The notes under the pieces: generated by a model | The model's database searches: none | Told to the model about the DNA's origin: nothing | Seen by the model: only the letters and a program-made list of their open reading frames with translations | In this document: in pieces, positions 37,299 through 45,324 of the stretch | Position numbering within the stretch: the stretch's first letter is position 1 | Layout: each line of letters starts with the position of its first letter | Made by a program: the position numbers and the translations under genes | IMG/VR virus record: IMGVR_UViG_3300030107_002736 | Location: 1-61,568 of that record | Direction: 5' to 3' (one strand) | DNA: 61,568 bases | From: a virus

Positions 37299-37425
37299 CG
37301 TTATTCTCCTCAGGCTGAAGTGCCCAGTTAAGTAATTCGTGAATTCTATCTAGGTATTCCTCTAGTTTGTCAACGCGAGCCATGATCTTCTCCACTTGCG
37401 CCAACACATCCTCTTTGTCAGACAT
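37291..37425 (-). CDS. 44-residue coiled-coil peptide
   Basis: A short gene with AAGGAG nine bases before ATG 37425. It is a single amphipathic helix with Leu/Val heptad spacing (VLAQVEKIMARVDKLEEYL). It is located immediately downstream of the VWA metallopeptidase gene and overlaps the next gene by 8 bases. Possibly an oligomerising accessory peptide. Confidence 0.55.
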   Translation of the reverse strand: MSDKEDVLAQVEKIMARVDKLEEYLDRIHELLNWALQPEENNDG

Positions 37426-37443
37426 AATTATTTCTCCTTGGGT

Positions 37444-38670
37444 TTAGATTTTGATTACGGTGCCGAACACCTTGGTTTGTCCTGCGTAATTGTAAGTCGG
37501 TGTCTCGAATGTGGTTGCCCATAGCACGGGGTACGGGGGACGCTTGCAAGTAACCGAACCCATCCCGTCAGTAAAGTAGACAAGGGCGGCAACATCACTC
37601 TCCCTTCGGTTCTCCTTGAGCCAAGTAAAGATCGGAGTGAACGATGTTCCTCCACCACCAAAGATGTCCAACTCCATGCACTCTGCACCCTGACCGTTCC
37701 TGAGGTTGTACTCCCACCACGGCGTATCTGTGTTGGGATTTATATGGATGCGCCTATCCACATAAGCAACCATAATCTTACTTAGCCTGAGTCGCTTGGC
37801 CGTGGCGACCAGTGTCTCACGGGCCTTGTCGAAATCATCCAGTCCCATAGATGCAGATGAATCAATCACGCAGTACAAAGTCTGGGGTCGCCTCTCCGGG
37901 GTCGGTATAAATATATCTTTGGATAGCCATCTTTTGTTGGGTCGCTTGAAGCTACGGTAACTCTTGACGCTCTTGGCTAACCACCTCTTCAGTATGCTGA
38001 GTGCTCGGGCGTCTGCGTAGTTGCTGTCCTTGACCTTGGTGCTCATGCTTGCGTCACCCAGCCCCATCGCTCTCTCTTGAAGCGCGGCCTCCTCGACGCG
38101 CTCCATGATCTCTTGCTCTAGTTCAAGGATCTCTTCTTCAGTGCCCTCGCACTCGGGCGCGTCCATAATCCTGCCAGTACAACCCTTGGTCGGCTTACGT
38201 CGCTCACCCGGAGGCGGGGGCGGAGGTGGCTGCCACCCCTCGGCAATTAATATTTTACACACTCGCTCGGCGGACCCCTCAAACTTACTGTTCAGAACCT
38301 TGTGGTTCGGGGGCCATGTGATCCCGTTGTCGGGCAGAACAAAGTCCTTACCGTAGTTTGCGCTTTGTTTGATCCACTCATTGATGACCATATCACAGGC
38401 TATGTTCCATAGCTCTGGGTGGATGTCCCCACGCCGTGTGTGGTGCAGGTTAGATACATGAACCGCTTCGTGTATGATCACACCCGCCAGTTCAGCATCA
38501 CTTAATGGTGCGACCCACTCAGGGTTGGCGTAGATGGTTGCCCCATCGGTCGCCATCGTGCCTTCGCCTATCTCTTGGATAGGTAAGCCACCCATCATGG
38601 TGTACGCCCCAGGTGCCGCTTGAAATAACTTTGCTCTGACTTTCTTTATTCTTTGAATCGTGTCAGACAT
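37444..38670 (-). CDS. VWA-domain metallopeptidase (COG3864/DUF2201-like)
   Basis: A 408-residue protein with two parts. The N-terminal part holds HEAVH at residues 67-71 followed by HHTRRGD, a zincin-like metal site. A Pro-rich linker lies near residue 145. The C-terminal part is a von Willebrand A domain with a MIDAS: DSSAS near 268, the Thr in GGGTSFTP, and TDG near 367. Known relatives occur next to MoxR-type AAA ATPases, and one such ATPase gene lies two genes upstream. Its role in phage biology is not established. Confidence 0.85.
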   Translation of the reverse strand: MSDTIQRIKKVRAKLFQAAPGAYTMMGGLPIQEIGEGTMATDGATIYANPEWVAPLSDAELAGVIIHEAVHVSNLHHTRRGDIHPELWNIACDMVINEWIKQSANYGKDFVLPDNGITWPPNHKVLNSKFEGSAERVCKILIAEGWQPPPPPPPGERRKPTKGCTGRIMDAPECEGTEEEILELEQEIMERVEEAALQERAMGLGDASMSTKVKDSNYADARALSILKRWLAKSVKSYRSFKRPNKRWLSKDIFIPTPERRPQTLYCVIDSSASMGLDDFDKARETLVATAKRLRLSKIMVAYVDRRIHINPNTDTPWWEYNLRNGQGAECMELDIFGGGGTSFTPIFTWLKENRRESDVAALVYFTDGMGSVTCKRPPYPVLWATTFETPTYNYAGQTKVFGTVIKI

Positions 38671-38679
38671 AACTCCTCC

Positions 38680-39687
38680 TTAGTTAAGCCAATCTTCTAG
38701 TGCATCTACTTGGGACTGCCGTGTTACCTCTGCGATATCTTCTAGTGTTTTCTTGACCTCCTTCCTCATGGTGTCATCCTCTCCGCTCAAGGCCTTGCGA
38801 GCATCGGCCAACGACCCACCGCCAATCGCCTCTATCTTGCTCACAAGATCCCGTGTCATGGATGCGGCTTGGGTAAGCTCTGCGTTCTCAAGAGCTTTGG
38901 TCCACTGCTCCGCTCGTTCGGCGGCACTCTGTAGTTTCTGCCAACCCTTGGTCTTGGGCAGAGAGTTTCCGGCCCGACTGTCACCCTCATTGAAGACGTA
39001 GCCATCAATGCCCTCAATGATTCCAGCCACCTCACCCATAATGGTTTCGGCAACACTATTTACTGCGTTAGATATTTTTCTTTCTGCTTCCAGCTTGGCA
39101 TCAGCCTTCATCCTTTCCATTACTTGCTCAGGATGGGACACTCGGATGTCATTCTCAATCCCACTGATATCATTGAGTGGTTTAATCCACACCTTCCAAG
39201 TGTAGCATTTCCTTAGCTCATCAACTGGGATAAAGTAATCTTGGAATCTACCGTTTAGTTCCGTGAGGGCTTCCGCTCTCATCCTGTCCCACTGGCTGTA
39301 TAGCTCCGTCTCAAGCACTCGCTCCCACTCCTGACGGTAGCGAGTCATCTCAGCCTCGTACTCAGATATCTTACTGGCATCCAACAGGTAGTCAGCATTA
39401 CTGACCCGCCCACCGTAATCGTTATTGCGACTGGTGGACCAGGGCACGGTCATGCTCTTCATGTAGTTACGCGCCCGTGCCACAACCGCATTGAGCTTGC
39501 GCTGAACAGCTTGGTCCATGACCACGACTTGCCCACGCGCCTTGCTCTCCAGTATACCCGTAGCCTCGGCACCTCCCTTGGCTACGTCTTTGTCCGACTT
39601 GATCCCACCCCTCTGAGTTACCTCTAGGCTAGTGAGACAGAACGCTTTCCAGAGTTCTTTGATGTCGTTGTCTACATTGTTCTGCAT
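38680..39687 (-). CDS. Helical protein between MoxR and VWA genes (DUF3150-like?)
   Basis: A 335-residue, mostly helical protein with alternating charged and Leu/Ala residues, no Cys cluster and no enzyme motif. It lies 9 bases upstream of the VWA gene and 15 bases downstream of the AAA ATPase gene. A DUF3150-type protein occurs in similar phage triads as far as I recall, but I cannot confirm the match. Probably a substrate or adaptor of the ATPase-VWA pair. Confidence 0.6.
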   Translation of the reverse strand: MQNNVDNDIKELWKAFCLTSLEVTQRGGIKSDKDVAKGGAEATGILESKARGQVVVMDQAVQRKLNAVVARARNYMKSMTVPWSTSRNNDYGGRVSNADYLLDASKISEYEAEMTRYRQEWERVLETELYSQWDRMRAEALTELNGRFQDYFIPVDELRKCYTWKVWIKPLNDISGIENDIRVSHPEQVMERMKADAKLEAERKISNAVNSVAETIMGEVAGIIEGIDGYVFNEGDSRAGNSLPKTKGWQKLQSAAERAEQWTKALENAELTQAASMTRDLVSKIEAIGGGSLADARKALSGEDDTMRKEVKKTLEDIAEVTRQSQVDALEDWLN

Positions 39688-39702
39688 TGTTCCTCCCTTG
39701 GT

Positions 39703-40854
39703 TTAGAAGTGGAAATCTCCACAGTCATGGAGGTGGCGTCCCCACGCTACCTCCTTAGTGATGTCCTCATTCACTGCCTTCGCCATGTGTGCGAAGGTTA
39801 CTTCCATCTCCTCCCCGAACAATCTCATGAACGGGAATAATTTATTTACTACGGCAGGGTTCTTCTTCACACGCTTCGCAAGCATGGCGGTCATAGCACA
39901 GAGTGTCTGCCTGCCATTGTGAGTCACGTTGTTTCTGATCTGTTCGATCTCAGACGCATGTGCATCGGGATCGTCGATCATAGCATCAATGTCACCTAGC
40001 TTGCTCATGGCCTTGTGCATAGCGAATAGCTCTGCCCCTGCATGGATACCGATGAAGCCCTCAGCAATACCTCTACCCAGATTTGTGTCTAAGTCGATTG
40101 CCCCCGCAACCATTAGGTCACTGAGCCGCTTCGCCTGTCTTGCGCAATTGAACGGCTGACCTTCCTCGGAACCCTTGGCATGCTGAGTGAACAGCCAGTC
40201 ATCTCCGAATGCTTTTGCGCAGGCCATGATGAGCGAGTCCAGCTCTCCTGCGTGGAAGTTCATCCATGATTGGGTATCATTACTTACCTCAATGATACAC
40301 GCCCTAGACACCAGATCGGATTGCAGATCTACCGATCCTGCATTGTCCTCAACCCTGTTGCCTGTAGCTACGATGCGCATACCATCCGGCTTTATCCACG
40401 CATCACCCAACCTACCTTCATTGATTATGGATGATATCGACTTGAAGTGCTCTTCTTCCTTGGCAACCTCATCCAACAAAAGCGTATTGTGGATAAGATT
40501 TTTAGGCCCCCAAGTGTGGTCGGCCCCTGCAAGGAAGGACGCCGCTATCGTCTGATAGACGGTGCCCTCATCACCCCGCACAAAGTTGGGGAACATGACT
40601 TCTTCCTTACCCTTGGCGCTGATGTTGATGAAGGTGTAGGTGGGCGAGCCATCGTGTGGCCGCTCAACACTACTATCAATGGGCTCCTCGCCCTTCTCCT
40701 CAATCGCCCTCCTCTTGACGATCTCTCTTGCGATGTCGGTCTTACCCGCACCGTTCCGGCCAAGAAGCAGTACCGCAACGCCCTCCTTCAAGAGCATTGT
40801 TCCTGCTTCGGTGGCCTCCTCACAGCTTAGCTGTATTCGAGGATTACCTCTCAT
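39703..40854 (-). CDS. MoxR-like AAA+ ATPase
   Basis: A 383-residue protein. Walker A GRNGAGKT lies near residue 33, Walker B LLLDEVAK near 125, sensor 1 in VATGNR near 165, and an arginine-rich region follows. These features match MoxR AAA ATPases, which act as chaperones with VWA-domain partners for assembly or metal insertion. Its leader carries one of the repeated palindromes 23 bases upstream of the ATG, so it may head a regulated subunit of the operon. Confidence 0.85.
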   Translation of the reverse strand: MRGNPRIQLSCEEATEAGTMLLKEGVAVLLLGRNGAGKTDIAREIVKRRAIEEKGEEPIDSSVERPHDGSPTYTFINISAKGKEEVMFPNFVRGDEGTVYQTIAASFLAGADHTWGPKNLIHNTLLLDEVAKEEEHFKSISSIINEGRLGDAWIKPDGMRIVATGNRVEDNAGSVDLQSDLVSRACIIEVSNDTQSWMNFHAGELDSLIMACAKAFGDDWLFTQHAKGSEEGQPFNCARQAKRLSDLMVAGAIDLDTNLGRGIAEGFIGIHAGAELFAMHKAMSKLGDIDAMIDDPDAHASEIEQIRNNVTHNGRQTLCAMTAMLAKRVKKNPAVVNKLFPFMRLFGEEMEVTFAHMAKAVNEDITKEVAWGRHLHDCGDFHF

Positions 40855-40876
40855 CTCCTGCTCCTCCTGACTTTGT

Positions 40877-40893
40877 GGGTGAAAAATTCACCC
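40877..40893 (-). promoter_or_regulatory. Palindromic element, copy 1 (leader of MoxR gene)
   Basis: GGGTGAA-N3-TTCACCC, followed on the minus strand by two bases and AAAGT, then the RBS AGGAGG, then the MoxR start. It could work as a DNA operator or as a 7-bp RNA hairpin in front of the RBS. Confidence 0.7.
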
Positions 40894-41068
40894 GTGAAAC
40901 ATCCTCTCAAACTTCTCAATAAATTTAATTGATATTTTATTTTCGTAAAGACTCCCCTCCTCTGGGTTTCGTAGGCATGACACATCTGTCTCGCACTTGT
41001 TCGCCTGGTTCGAGCTGCGAGATTAAAAATATTTCTGGTTTTCAACATGTCCCAGGCGCATCAACGTG

Positions 41069-41659
41069 TCACTCTACTCCTCCAAACTGTTCGGATCTTG
41101 CAACAACCTTGCTGTGATAGTCCTGACATCTGACATTCCGACATCCGTTGTATCCAAGCAATCCGTCACGCTCGCTCCCGTACCTTCGGATCATGTCCGC
41201 AAGCACGGCCCCTCCCCTGCACACTGAGCCCGACACGCCCCGCATGGGGCCTTCGCACTCCCAAGCATCCCTGTGCATCGGCATGACTTGGTATAGGCCA
41301 ATGGCTCCGGCGTAGCTTACCGCCGTTGTATCAAGCCACGGGTTCTCCACCATCAGCACACCGATCATTGTTGAAAGGGGTAGCTCGTACCTATCACTGA
41401 CCGCACGAACCTCATCTGCTATCCTGCGTATGGCACCTTCGTCCGCACATCCATCACCACTGCACGGCCACCGATTCTGCCAGAGATAAAGCGCGACCGT
41501 ATCCACTTGTGCAACAATAGGTTCCAGTTGCACGACAGGAACCTCGGCCCGCTCGCAACTCACGAGTGAAAAACCCAAGGTTAAAACTGAAAAGCAGAAA
41601 TATATTTTTATCACCCGGCCCTGTGCACAAGATTTCTTGTGTCGAAACCTATTCATCAT
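41069..41659 (-). CDS. Lipoprotein lytic transglycosylase (SLT-like)
   Basis: A 196-residue protein with a basic N-terminus, a hydrophobic signal sequence and a lipobox ending LVSC, so it should be exported and lipid-anchored. The catalytic region shows VENPWLDTTAVSYAGAIGLY with the likely acid Glu, then QVMP, and later LLGYNGC, the layout of soluble lytic transglycosylases. Six further Cys could form disulfides. It would cleave peptidoglycan glycan strands, for lysis or exit. Two adjacent ATGs (41659, 41656) are possible starts. It sits among early-type genes, away from the holin. Confidence 0.8.
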   Translation of the reverse strand: MMNRFRHKKSCAQGRVIKIYFCFSVLTLGFSLVSCERAEVPVVQLEPIVAQVDTVALYLWQNRWPCSGDGCADEGAIRRIADEVRAVSDRYELPLSTMIGVLMVENPWLDTTAVSYAGAIGLYQVMPMHRDAWECEGPMRGVSGSVCRGGAVLADMIRRYGSERDGLLGYNGCRNVRCQDYHSKVVARSEQFGGVE

Positions 41660-41873
41660 ATACAGTTCGGGCCCGCACCACCCAATACTTAGGGTCGTAC
41701 TCTCGGGCGTGGTCCTTATCTAGCCATGACACCATGTGCCGAAGGACTTGGGTGTTACCCATTTCCTCAAGCCCCTTGCAGAAATTCTCCAAGGATCTGA
41801 TGTCTTCATACTTCTCCCACTCACCGTTGGTGTGCTTGGCAAGTGTTCTCGCCACCTTCTCGTACAGTCTCAT
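41649..41873 (-). CDS. Small hypothetical protein
   Basis: A 74-residue protein from ATG 41873 with GGAG upstream; an upstream in-frame TTG is less likely. It is helical with several Trp and ends VVRARTVYDE. It overlaps the transglycosylase start by 11 bases and the previous gene by four. Function unknown. Confidence 0.6.
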   Translation of the reverse strand: MRLYEKVARTLAKHTNGEWEKYEDIRSLENFCKGLEEMGNTQVLRHMVSWLDKDHAREYDPKYWVVRARTVYDE

Positions 41874-42262
41874 GATCCTGACTCCTCTACCAAGCAAGTC
41901 CGTAGCTCTTGAGCGTACCCGTTGATACGGATGGCCCCATCTAACATATGGTTCGGGTTGGGAGCCTGAGCCATTGCCCTTAAGAGACTTTCGTAGTGGC
42001 CCACGGATATCATTCGGAGCATATCAGCCTCACGGGTAGCTTGCTCTAGTCGCAACTTCAGATCGTCAATAGCGGCATCTTTATACTCAGCTTCTGATTC
42101 TTTTTGCCCTAAGACATGGCAGACATTATCTGCTAACTGCTCCACCGCTTCCTTCTTGGTGAGCTTCATGTACTGATCAGTCAGCATGTCGAACCTCTCC
42201 TTCCGTTTCCGCTCACGCTTCCGCGCCCTTCTCTTCTCTTCCTTCCTCCACTTATTCCACAT
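41870..42262 (-). CDS. Hypothetical basic-acidic helical protein
   Basis: A 130-residue protein with a very basic N-terminus (KRRARKRERKRKER) followed by a helical region. The basic tract could bind nucleic acid. No catalytic motif. Overlaps the next gene by four bases. Confidence 0.6.
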   Translation of the reverse strand: MWNKWRKEEKRRARKRERKRKERFDMLTDQYMKLTKKEAVEQLADNVCHVLGQKESEAEYKDAAIDDLKLRLEQATREADMLRMISVGHYESLLRAMAQAPNPNHMLDGAIRINGYAQELRTCLVEESGS

Positions 42263-42443
42263 CGTTCTTCTCCTCCTTAGACCTGTTTAAGACCACAACG
42301 TGTGCGCCCAACCTTTCCGCAAGTGTGAAATATGCAGGGTTTAGGTTGCGTTTTGAAATGAACATTCTGCCGATCCTAGAATCTTTCCTAGGCATCCCAT
42401 AATGTTTCTCCAAGTACATTTCCTCCTCACTTAATTCACTCAT
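42252..42443 (-). CDS. Small hypothetical protein
   Basis: A 63-residue protein from ATG 42443 with GAGGAGGA upstream. The pattern LEKHYGMPRKDSRIGRMFI suggests a short basic recognition helix, and the C-terminus is a mixed strand-helix. Overlaps both neighbours. Function unknown. Confidence 0.6.
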   Translation of the reverse strand: MSELSEEEMYLEKHYGMPRKDSRIGRMFISKRNLNPAYFTLAERLGAHVVVLNRSKEEKNDVE

Positions 42444-42615
42444 CTTCCTCCTCCTCTCTCTCGTCAAACATAGGGTGAACAATTGGTGCCATCAGTATAC
42501 GCAAGATGGCATTCACTTCTACGATTAGCATCGTGTTCTTGCGTTCAATGCGCTCAAAGGTCCGGTTATACGCACGTTCCTCTCGTTCGCGCTGATCCTC
42601 TCTAGTCAACGTCAT
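42436..42615 (-). CDS. Small hypothetical protein, 59 aa
   Basis: A gene starting at ATG 42615 and ending with TGA at 42436, overlapping the next gene start by 8 bases and the previous gene end by 14. The N-terminus is highly charged (TREDQREREERAYNR), the middle has an aliphatic helix, and the last residues are nearly all Glu and Asp. Position in the tight array supports it as a real gene. Confidence 0.5.
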   Translation of the reverse strand: MTLTREDQREREERAYNRTFERIERKNTMLIVEVNAILRILMAPIVHPMFDEREEEEDE

Positions 42616-42991
42616 AGTATTCCTTTAGTTGGGTTGCCGCATCCTCAAGGCCTCTTTGCCTGTCCTGCTCCTTGGACCATTCTTCGGCAGTCCAAAATTG
42701 CTCTGGGGTTATGAGCCCCGTCGCCCTGAGGTGCATCTGTTCACGTTCAATGAGATACTTCATGCGAGTCGGCGACTGTCCCAACAACCACTTCGCATTT
42801 ATGACGATGTTCTTTCCGTCGTTGCTCATGGTTTTGGTACCAGAAGGAAACTTTTCTTCAATTAATTCTTTAGCCCTGGCCCTCGCCCCGTCCTCCATCC
42901 GGTCCATGACACGACCAAACAGAAACACATTGAGAACGATGAACCAGAATAGTCCCATTGCACATAGGACAACACTGATCAAGGTTATCAT
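42602..42991 (-). CDS. Membrane-anchored hypothetical protein
   Basis: A 129-residue protein with an N-terminal membrane helix (residues about 3-24) and a soluble C-terminal domain of about 100 residues rich in Glu, Lys and Trp. Starts inside the end of the previous gene. Likely inner-membrane with the domain in the cytoplasm; role unknown. Confidence 0.6.
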   Translation of the reverse strand: MITLISVVLCAMGLFWFIVLNVFLFGRVMDRMEDGARARAKELIEEKFPSGTKTMSNDGKNIVINAKWLLGQSPTRMKYLIEREQMHLRATGLITPEQFWTAEEWSKEQDRQRGLEDAATQLKEYYDVD

Positions 42992-43197
42992 ATCAATACT
43001 CCAGTAGAAAGATATTCGTTAAGGATGGCACCCAACTCACTGGCCTCGACATCTACAGGCGGGGACCGATCCACTTCAAACTCAAGCAGATCTCCGTAGC
43101 TATCCTGCACTACTTTGATATGCTTTCCTGCCAAGCGAGAGCACGGCCACCTCATGCGCCACTCGCTCGGTACCTCCAACTCTATCGTGATTGTCAT
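42988..43197 (-). CDS. Small hypothetical protein
   Basis: A 69-residue protein from ATG 43197 (the preceding GTG is less likely) with TTGGAGG upstream. An N-terminal beta segment (TITIELEVPSEW) and acidic C-terminus suggest a compact fold. A palindromic element lies 21 bases upstream, inside the end of the previous gene. Confidence 0.6.
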   Translation of the reverse strand: MTITIELEVPSEWRMRWPCSRLAGKHIKVVQDSYGDLLEFEVDRSPPVDVEASELGAILNEYLSTGVLI

Positions 43198-43478
43198 CAC
43201 TCACCCTCCAACTTTTTGGGTGAATTTTTCACCCCGTCATTGCTTGGGTCCCGATAGGACTGGATCACCCATCTGCCGTTGCGACCATCACGGCAATCCC
43301 AACACACACGAGCGGGAAGGTACTCAATCGGCCACTTCTCCTCCTTCTTCTTCCGCATCGGCTCCCGCTCCCCACATTCTACACACACCTCGACGTTGAA
43401 AGTCCTAGGCTCTTTGCCAACCTCCCCTTCCGTCACCTGTGTGAACCTGCGCTGTACTGCTCCATGCTTGTCAGTCAT
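43197..43478 (-). CDS. Small zinc-ribbon-like protein
   Basis: A 93-residue protein with CVECG near residue 32 and CWDC near 59, the spacing of a zinc ribbon, and many basic residues between. AGGAG precedes its ATG. The last 20 codons contain a palindromic element that belongs to the leader of the next gene. Function unknown. Confidence 0.6.
   Translation of the reverse strand: MTDKHGAVQRRFTQVTEGEVGKEPRTFNVEVCVECGEREPMRKKKEEKWPIEYLPARVCWDCRDGRNGRWVIQSYRDPSNDGVKNSPKKLEGE
43218..43234 (-). promoter_or_regulatory. Palindromic element, copy 2
   Basis: GGGTGAA-N3-TTCACCC followed on the minus strand by AA and AAAGT, then GGAGG and the start of the 69-residue gene. It lies within the 3' coding part of the upstream gene, so it was kept despite coding constraint. 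Confidence 0.7.
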
Positions 43479-43756
43479 ACTGATCTCCTTTCTTTGCCAT
43501 CGTTATGGTACGGCCACGCCCGTGCTTCAAACCTTGCTATCTCCTCTACCTCTTCGGCCACTGCATCCAGAAATGCGTCGTCATTCTCAAACGAGGAGCG
43601 GTATTCGCTATCGTATCGGCACCGTGTTGTGCCGAATCTGCCATCGTAATCCACAACGGTATCTAGTGTGCCATCATCGCCTATGGATACAGATTGTCTT
43701 GGGGTAGGCGTATAGGAAGAACCCACAAAGATTCCGCCAATCGTTAGTACGCTCAT
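43475..43756 (-). CDS. Hypothetical acidic protein
   Basis: A 93-residue protein with GGAG before its ATG. N-terminal beta strands (SVLTIGGIFVGSSY) are followed by an acidic helical C-terminus. Four-base overlaps with both neighbours. Function unknown. Confidence 0.6.
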   Translation of the reverse strand: MSVLTIGGIFVGSSYTPTPRQSVSIGDDGTLDTVVDYDGRFGTTRCRYDSEYRSSFENDDAFLDAVAEEVEEIARFEARAWPYHNDGKERRSV

Positions 43757-43995
43757 ACTAATTCTCCGTCAGAAGTTTTTACGAGTTCGTCCCCTAGGTA
43801 CACCCGACCATCACGCATGAACGTGACAGCATCTATATGTCTACACCAAAGACCGAACACAGATTGGATGTGACCTTGCTCAATACAGATACACACGTTT
43901 GCTATACCTCTCTCGACATACATCGTCGGAGTTATTTCCCTCCGACTCTCCCCGTCCAGAAACGCACGGGCTTCATGGTAGTTACTGATAGTCAT
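43753..43995 (-). CDS. Hypothetical small protein
   Basis: An 80-residue protein starting at ATG 43995, which overlaps the TGA of the previous gene (ATGA). Two Cys in CICIEQ and one in GLWCRH. Mixed alpha-beta. No family recognised. Confidence 0.6.
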   Translation of the reverse strand: MTISNYHEARAFLDGESRREITPTMYVERGIANVCICIEQGHIQSVFGLWCRHIDAVTFMRDGRVYLGDELVKTSDGELV

Positions 43996-44456
43996 GATGG
44001 CCTCCAAGGGTTTGGGTCGAAACCAATGTCGTCGGCTCCCCACAGACGGGGATCGAAGTGTGGCTTTCCTAACACTGGCTCGTTCTGAAGCAGGTCGTGG
44101 GGGTTGTGCAACGACAGCCTTGCCTGAAGGATACGAACATCACAATGGTCTAGGTTGGGTGCTATTCCGTAGTGGTATCGTTCGCTCAGCATCCACTCCG
44201 CGAAAGCAATCTGGGCATCATCATAGTGAGTGAAGAAGACAAGCCCGCCGTTGGACAGCTTTAGGTTTGACTCGGGTCCCTCACGTTGCAACATATATTT
44301 GCAACCACCCACGCGATCTTCGTTATCCACCAAGTACCAAACATTGGGGACTACAGTCTCCACCTCGCGCTCGCCTTTGAACTGAACGGAGCTGACTGTC
44401 CGAACACGCTCCCCCTTTTCATAGTGGAAAAGCGCAACTACATACTTGCCGTTCAT
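43992..44456 (-). CDS. Hypothetical protein, 154 aa
   Basis: I start it at ATG 44456, overlapping the stop of a 55-residue gene, because the open frame further upstream encodes low-quality Arg/Gly sequence and belongs to that other gene. The protein is beta-rich at the N-terminus (GKYVVALFHYEKGERV) with many Asp and His near the C-terminus. No domain recognised. Confidence 0.65.
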   Translation of the reverse strand: MNGKYVVALFHYEKGERVRTVSSVQFKGEREVETVVPNVWYLVDNEDRVGGCKYMLQREGPESNLKLSNGGLVFFTHYDDAQIAFAEWMLSERYHYGIAPNLDHCDVRILQARLSLHNPHDLLQNEPVLGKPHFDPRLWGADDIGFDPNPWRPS

Positions 44457-44620
44457 ACTGATCCCCTCTTGCCCGTCCACTTGAGCAACTTGTCCTTGTC
44501 CTTGGTGGTCAACTTGTACTCCATCCCCAACCGCACAGGTTGCGGTACGGGTGGCGCGTCCACGAATGGCTTCGCGGTGTCGATCATCCACGCCATCCTG
44601 TCATCAGATACCTTACGCAT
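44453..44620 (-). CDS. Small basic protein, 55 aa
   Basis: A gene from ATG 44620 to TGA 44453 with AGGAGGAG as RBS, coupled to the next gene by ATGA. N-terminal helix, Pro-rich linker, then a Lys-rich end (LTTKDKDKLLKWTGKRGSV). A palindromic element lies 20 bases upstream of its start. Function unknown. Confidence 0.6.
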   Translation of the reverse strand: MRKVSDDRMAWMIDTAKPFVDAPPVPQPVRLGMEYKLTTKDKDKLLKWTGKRGSV

Positions 44621-44640
44621 CTAACTCCTCCTGACTTTCT

Positions 44641-44657
44641 AGGTGAAATTTTCACCC
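44641..44657 (-). promoter_or_regulatory. Palindromic element, copy 3 (leader of 55-aa gene)
   Basis: One-mismatch copy (AGGTGAA on the plus strand side) of the 17-bp palindrome followed on the minus strand by AG and AAAGT, then AGGAGGAG and ATG. A second inverted repeat, TTGGTTT with AAACCAA (44662-44684), lies right beside it. Confidence 0.7.
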
Positions 44658-44686
44658 AAAATTGGTTTACCGAATGCAAACCAACT

Positions 44687-44732
44687 CCCGTGGGGGGAGT
44701 CGAACCCCCGACCTACCCTACTCTGACACGGG
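44687..44732 (-). ncRNA. tRNA-like T-arm/acceptor minihelix
   Basis: On the minus strand a perfect T-arm, GGGGG-TTCGACT-CCCCC (loop matches the TTCRANY consensus), is directly followed by CACGGG, which pairs with CCCGTG located 17 bases before the T-arm. The stacked top half of a tRNA is thus present, but a 17-base connector replaces D-arm and anticodon arm. It may be a tRNA remnant, an attachment-site-like tRNA fragment or a small tRNA mimic. An alternative TACCC/GGGTA pairing exists in the connector. Confidence 0.45.
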
Positions 44733-44745
44733 TACGTTCAATTGA

Positions 44746-45324
44746 TCAGCCCTCCATCTCCTCCCACTTCCTGAAGTCGCTCTCGTTCTGCTTGCGCCAC
44801 TCTGCCAACGTGGGTGCACTGGCTTCCGATGCAGCAGTTACAACACGGCCAGGCTGATTGTGAGGACCGTACTCATACGTCCCGTCCTCCATGACCTTAC
44901 CGATGTAGCACCTAGGTAGTCGCTTCTTAACGCGACCGACCGGCTGAATCTTAGCTCTCAGCGGTGGTGCTACCCTTACCACCTTGATGTCCTTGGGTTC
45001 AACCCTTACTCTCTTCACTACTGGTGCAGGTCGTGCCTTTTTGGGTGAAATTTTCACCCGCTTTAGCCTCGCTCGCTCCCGTGCTTCCTCGACTGTCCAT
45101 GCTTCCTGCCTCTGGATGTCAACGGGAACCTGACGATTCGTACGACGCGCTTCGTTCATCGCCTCAACTGGCTCAGGCCAGGGGAAGGGCAACTCATCCT
45201 CCACCTTCTTGATGATACGGTAGGCATCGACTATCGACTCGGCGTTGCGAGCACGAACCCACACAACTGGGTTGATACGCTCAAGGCAAGCGGGAACATA
45301 CCGCTCAACCTCTCTCTTTCTCAC
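44746..45324 (-). CDS. Basic Pro/Arg-rich hypothetical protein, first gene of the leftward array
   Basis: A 192-residue protein. GTG 45324 is preceded by CAGGAGGAGAGGA. It is strongly basic, with a central Lys/Arg/Pro/Val tract that contains RVKISPKK, encoded by a palindromic element inside the gene. Disordered basic proteins of this sort can bind nucleic acid. It heads the long leftward operon and a further palindrome lies in its leader. Confidence 0.6.
   Translation of the reverse strand: MRKREVERYVPACLERINPVVWVRARNAESIVDAYRIIKKVEDELPFPWPEPVEAMNEARRTNRQVPVDIQRQEAWTVEEARERARLKRVKISPKKARPAPVVKRVRVEPKDIKVVRVAPPLRAKIQPVGRVKKRLPRCYIGKVMEDGTYEYGPHNQPGRVVTAASEASAPTLAEWRKQNESDFRKWEEMEG
45043..45059 (-). 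promoter_or_regulatory. Palindromic element, copy 4 (intragenic)
   Basis: A full GGGTGAA-N3-TTCACCC inside the coding part of the 192-residue gene, followed on the minus strand by AA-AAAGG, one base off the usual trailer. Not associated with a nearby start codon. Confidence 0.6.

Noticed and set aside
40851-41048. A 65-codon minus-strand frame between the MoxR and transglycosylase genes
   Set aside because: No RBS, Arg-rich out-of-frame composition, and it runs through the palindromic element and the MoxR leader.
16540-41620. Recurring AATATTTTT-like AT tract in and between genes
   Set aside because: Seen at several places (for example near 34240, 34838, 35530, 36774, 41600) but without fixed position relative to genes and also in coding sequence; too short to distinguish from chance.
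44650-44760. A complete tRNA gene on the minus strand
   Set aside because: Only the T-arm and a 6-bp acceptor-like helix fit. There is no room for D-arm and anticodon arm, the 3' end lacks CCA, and the upstream bases belong to a gene.
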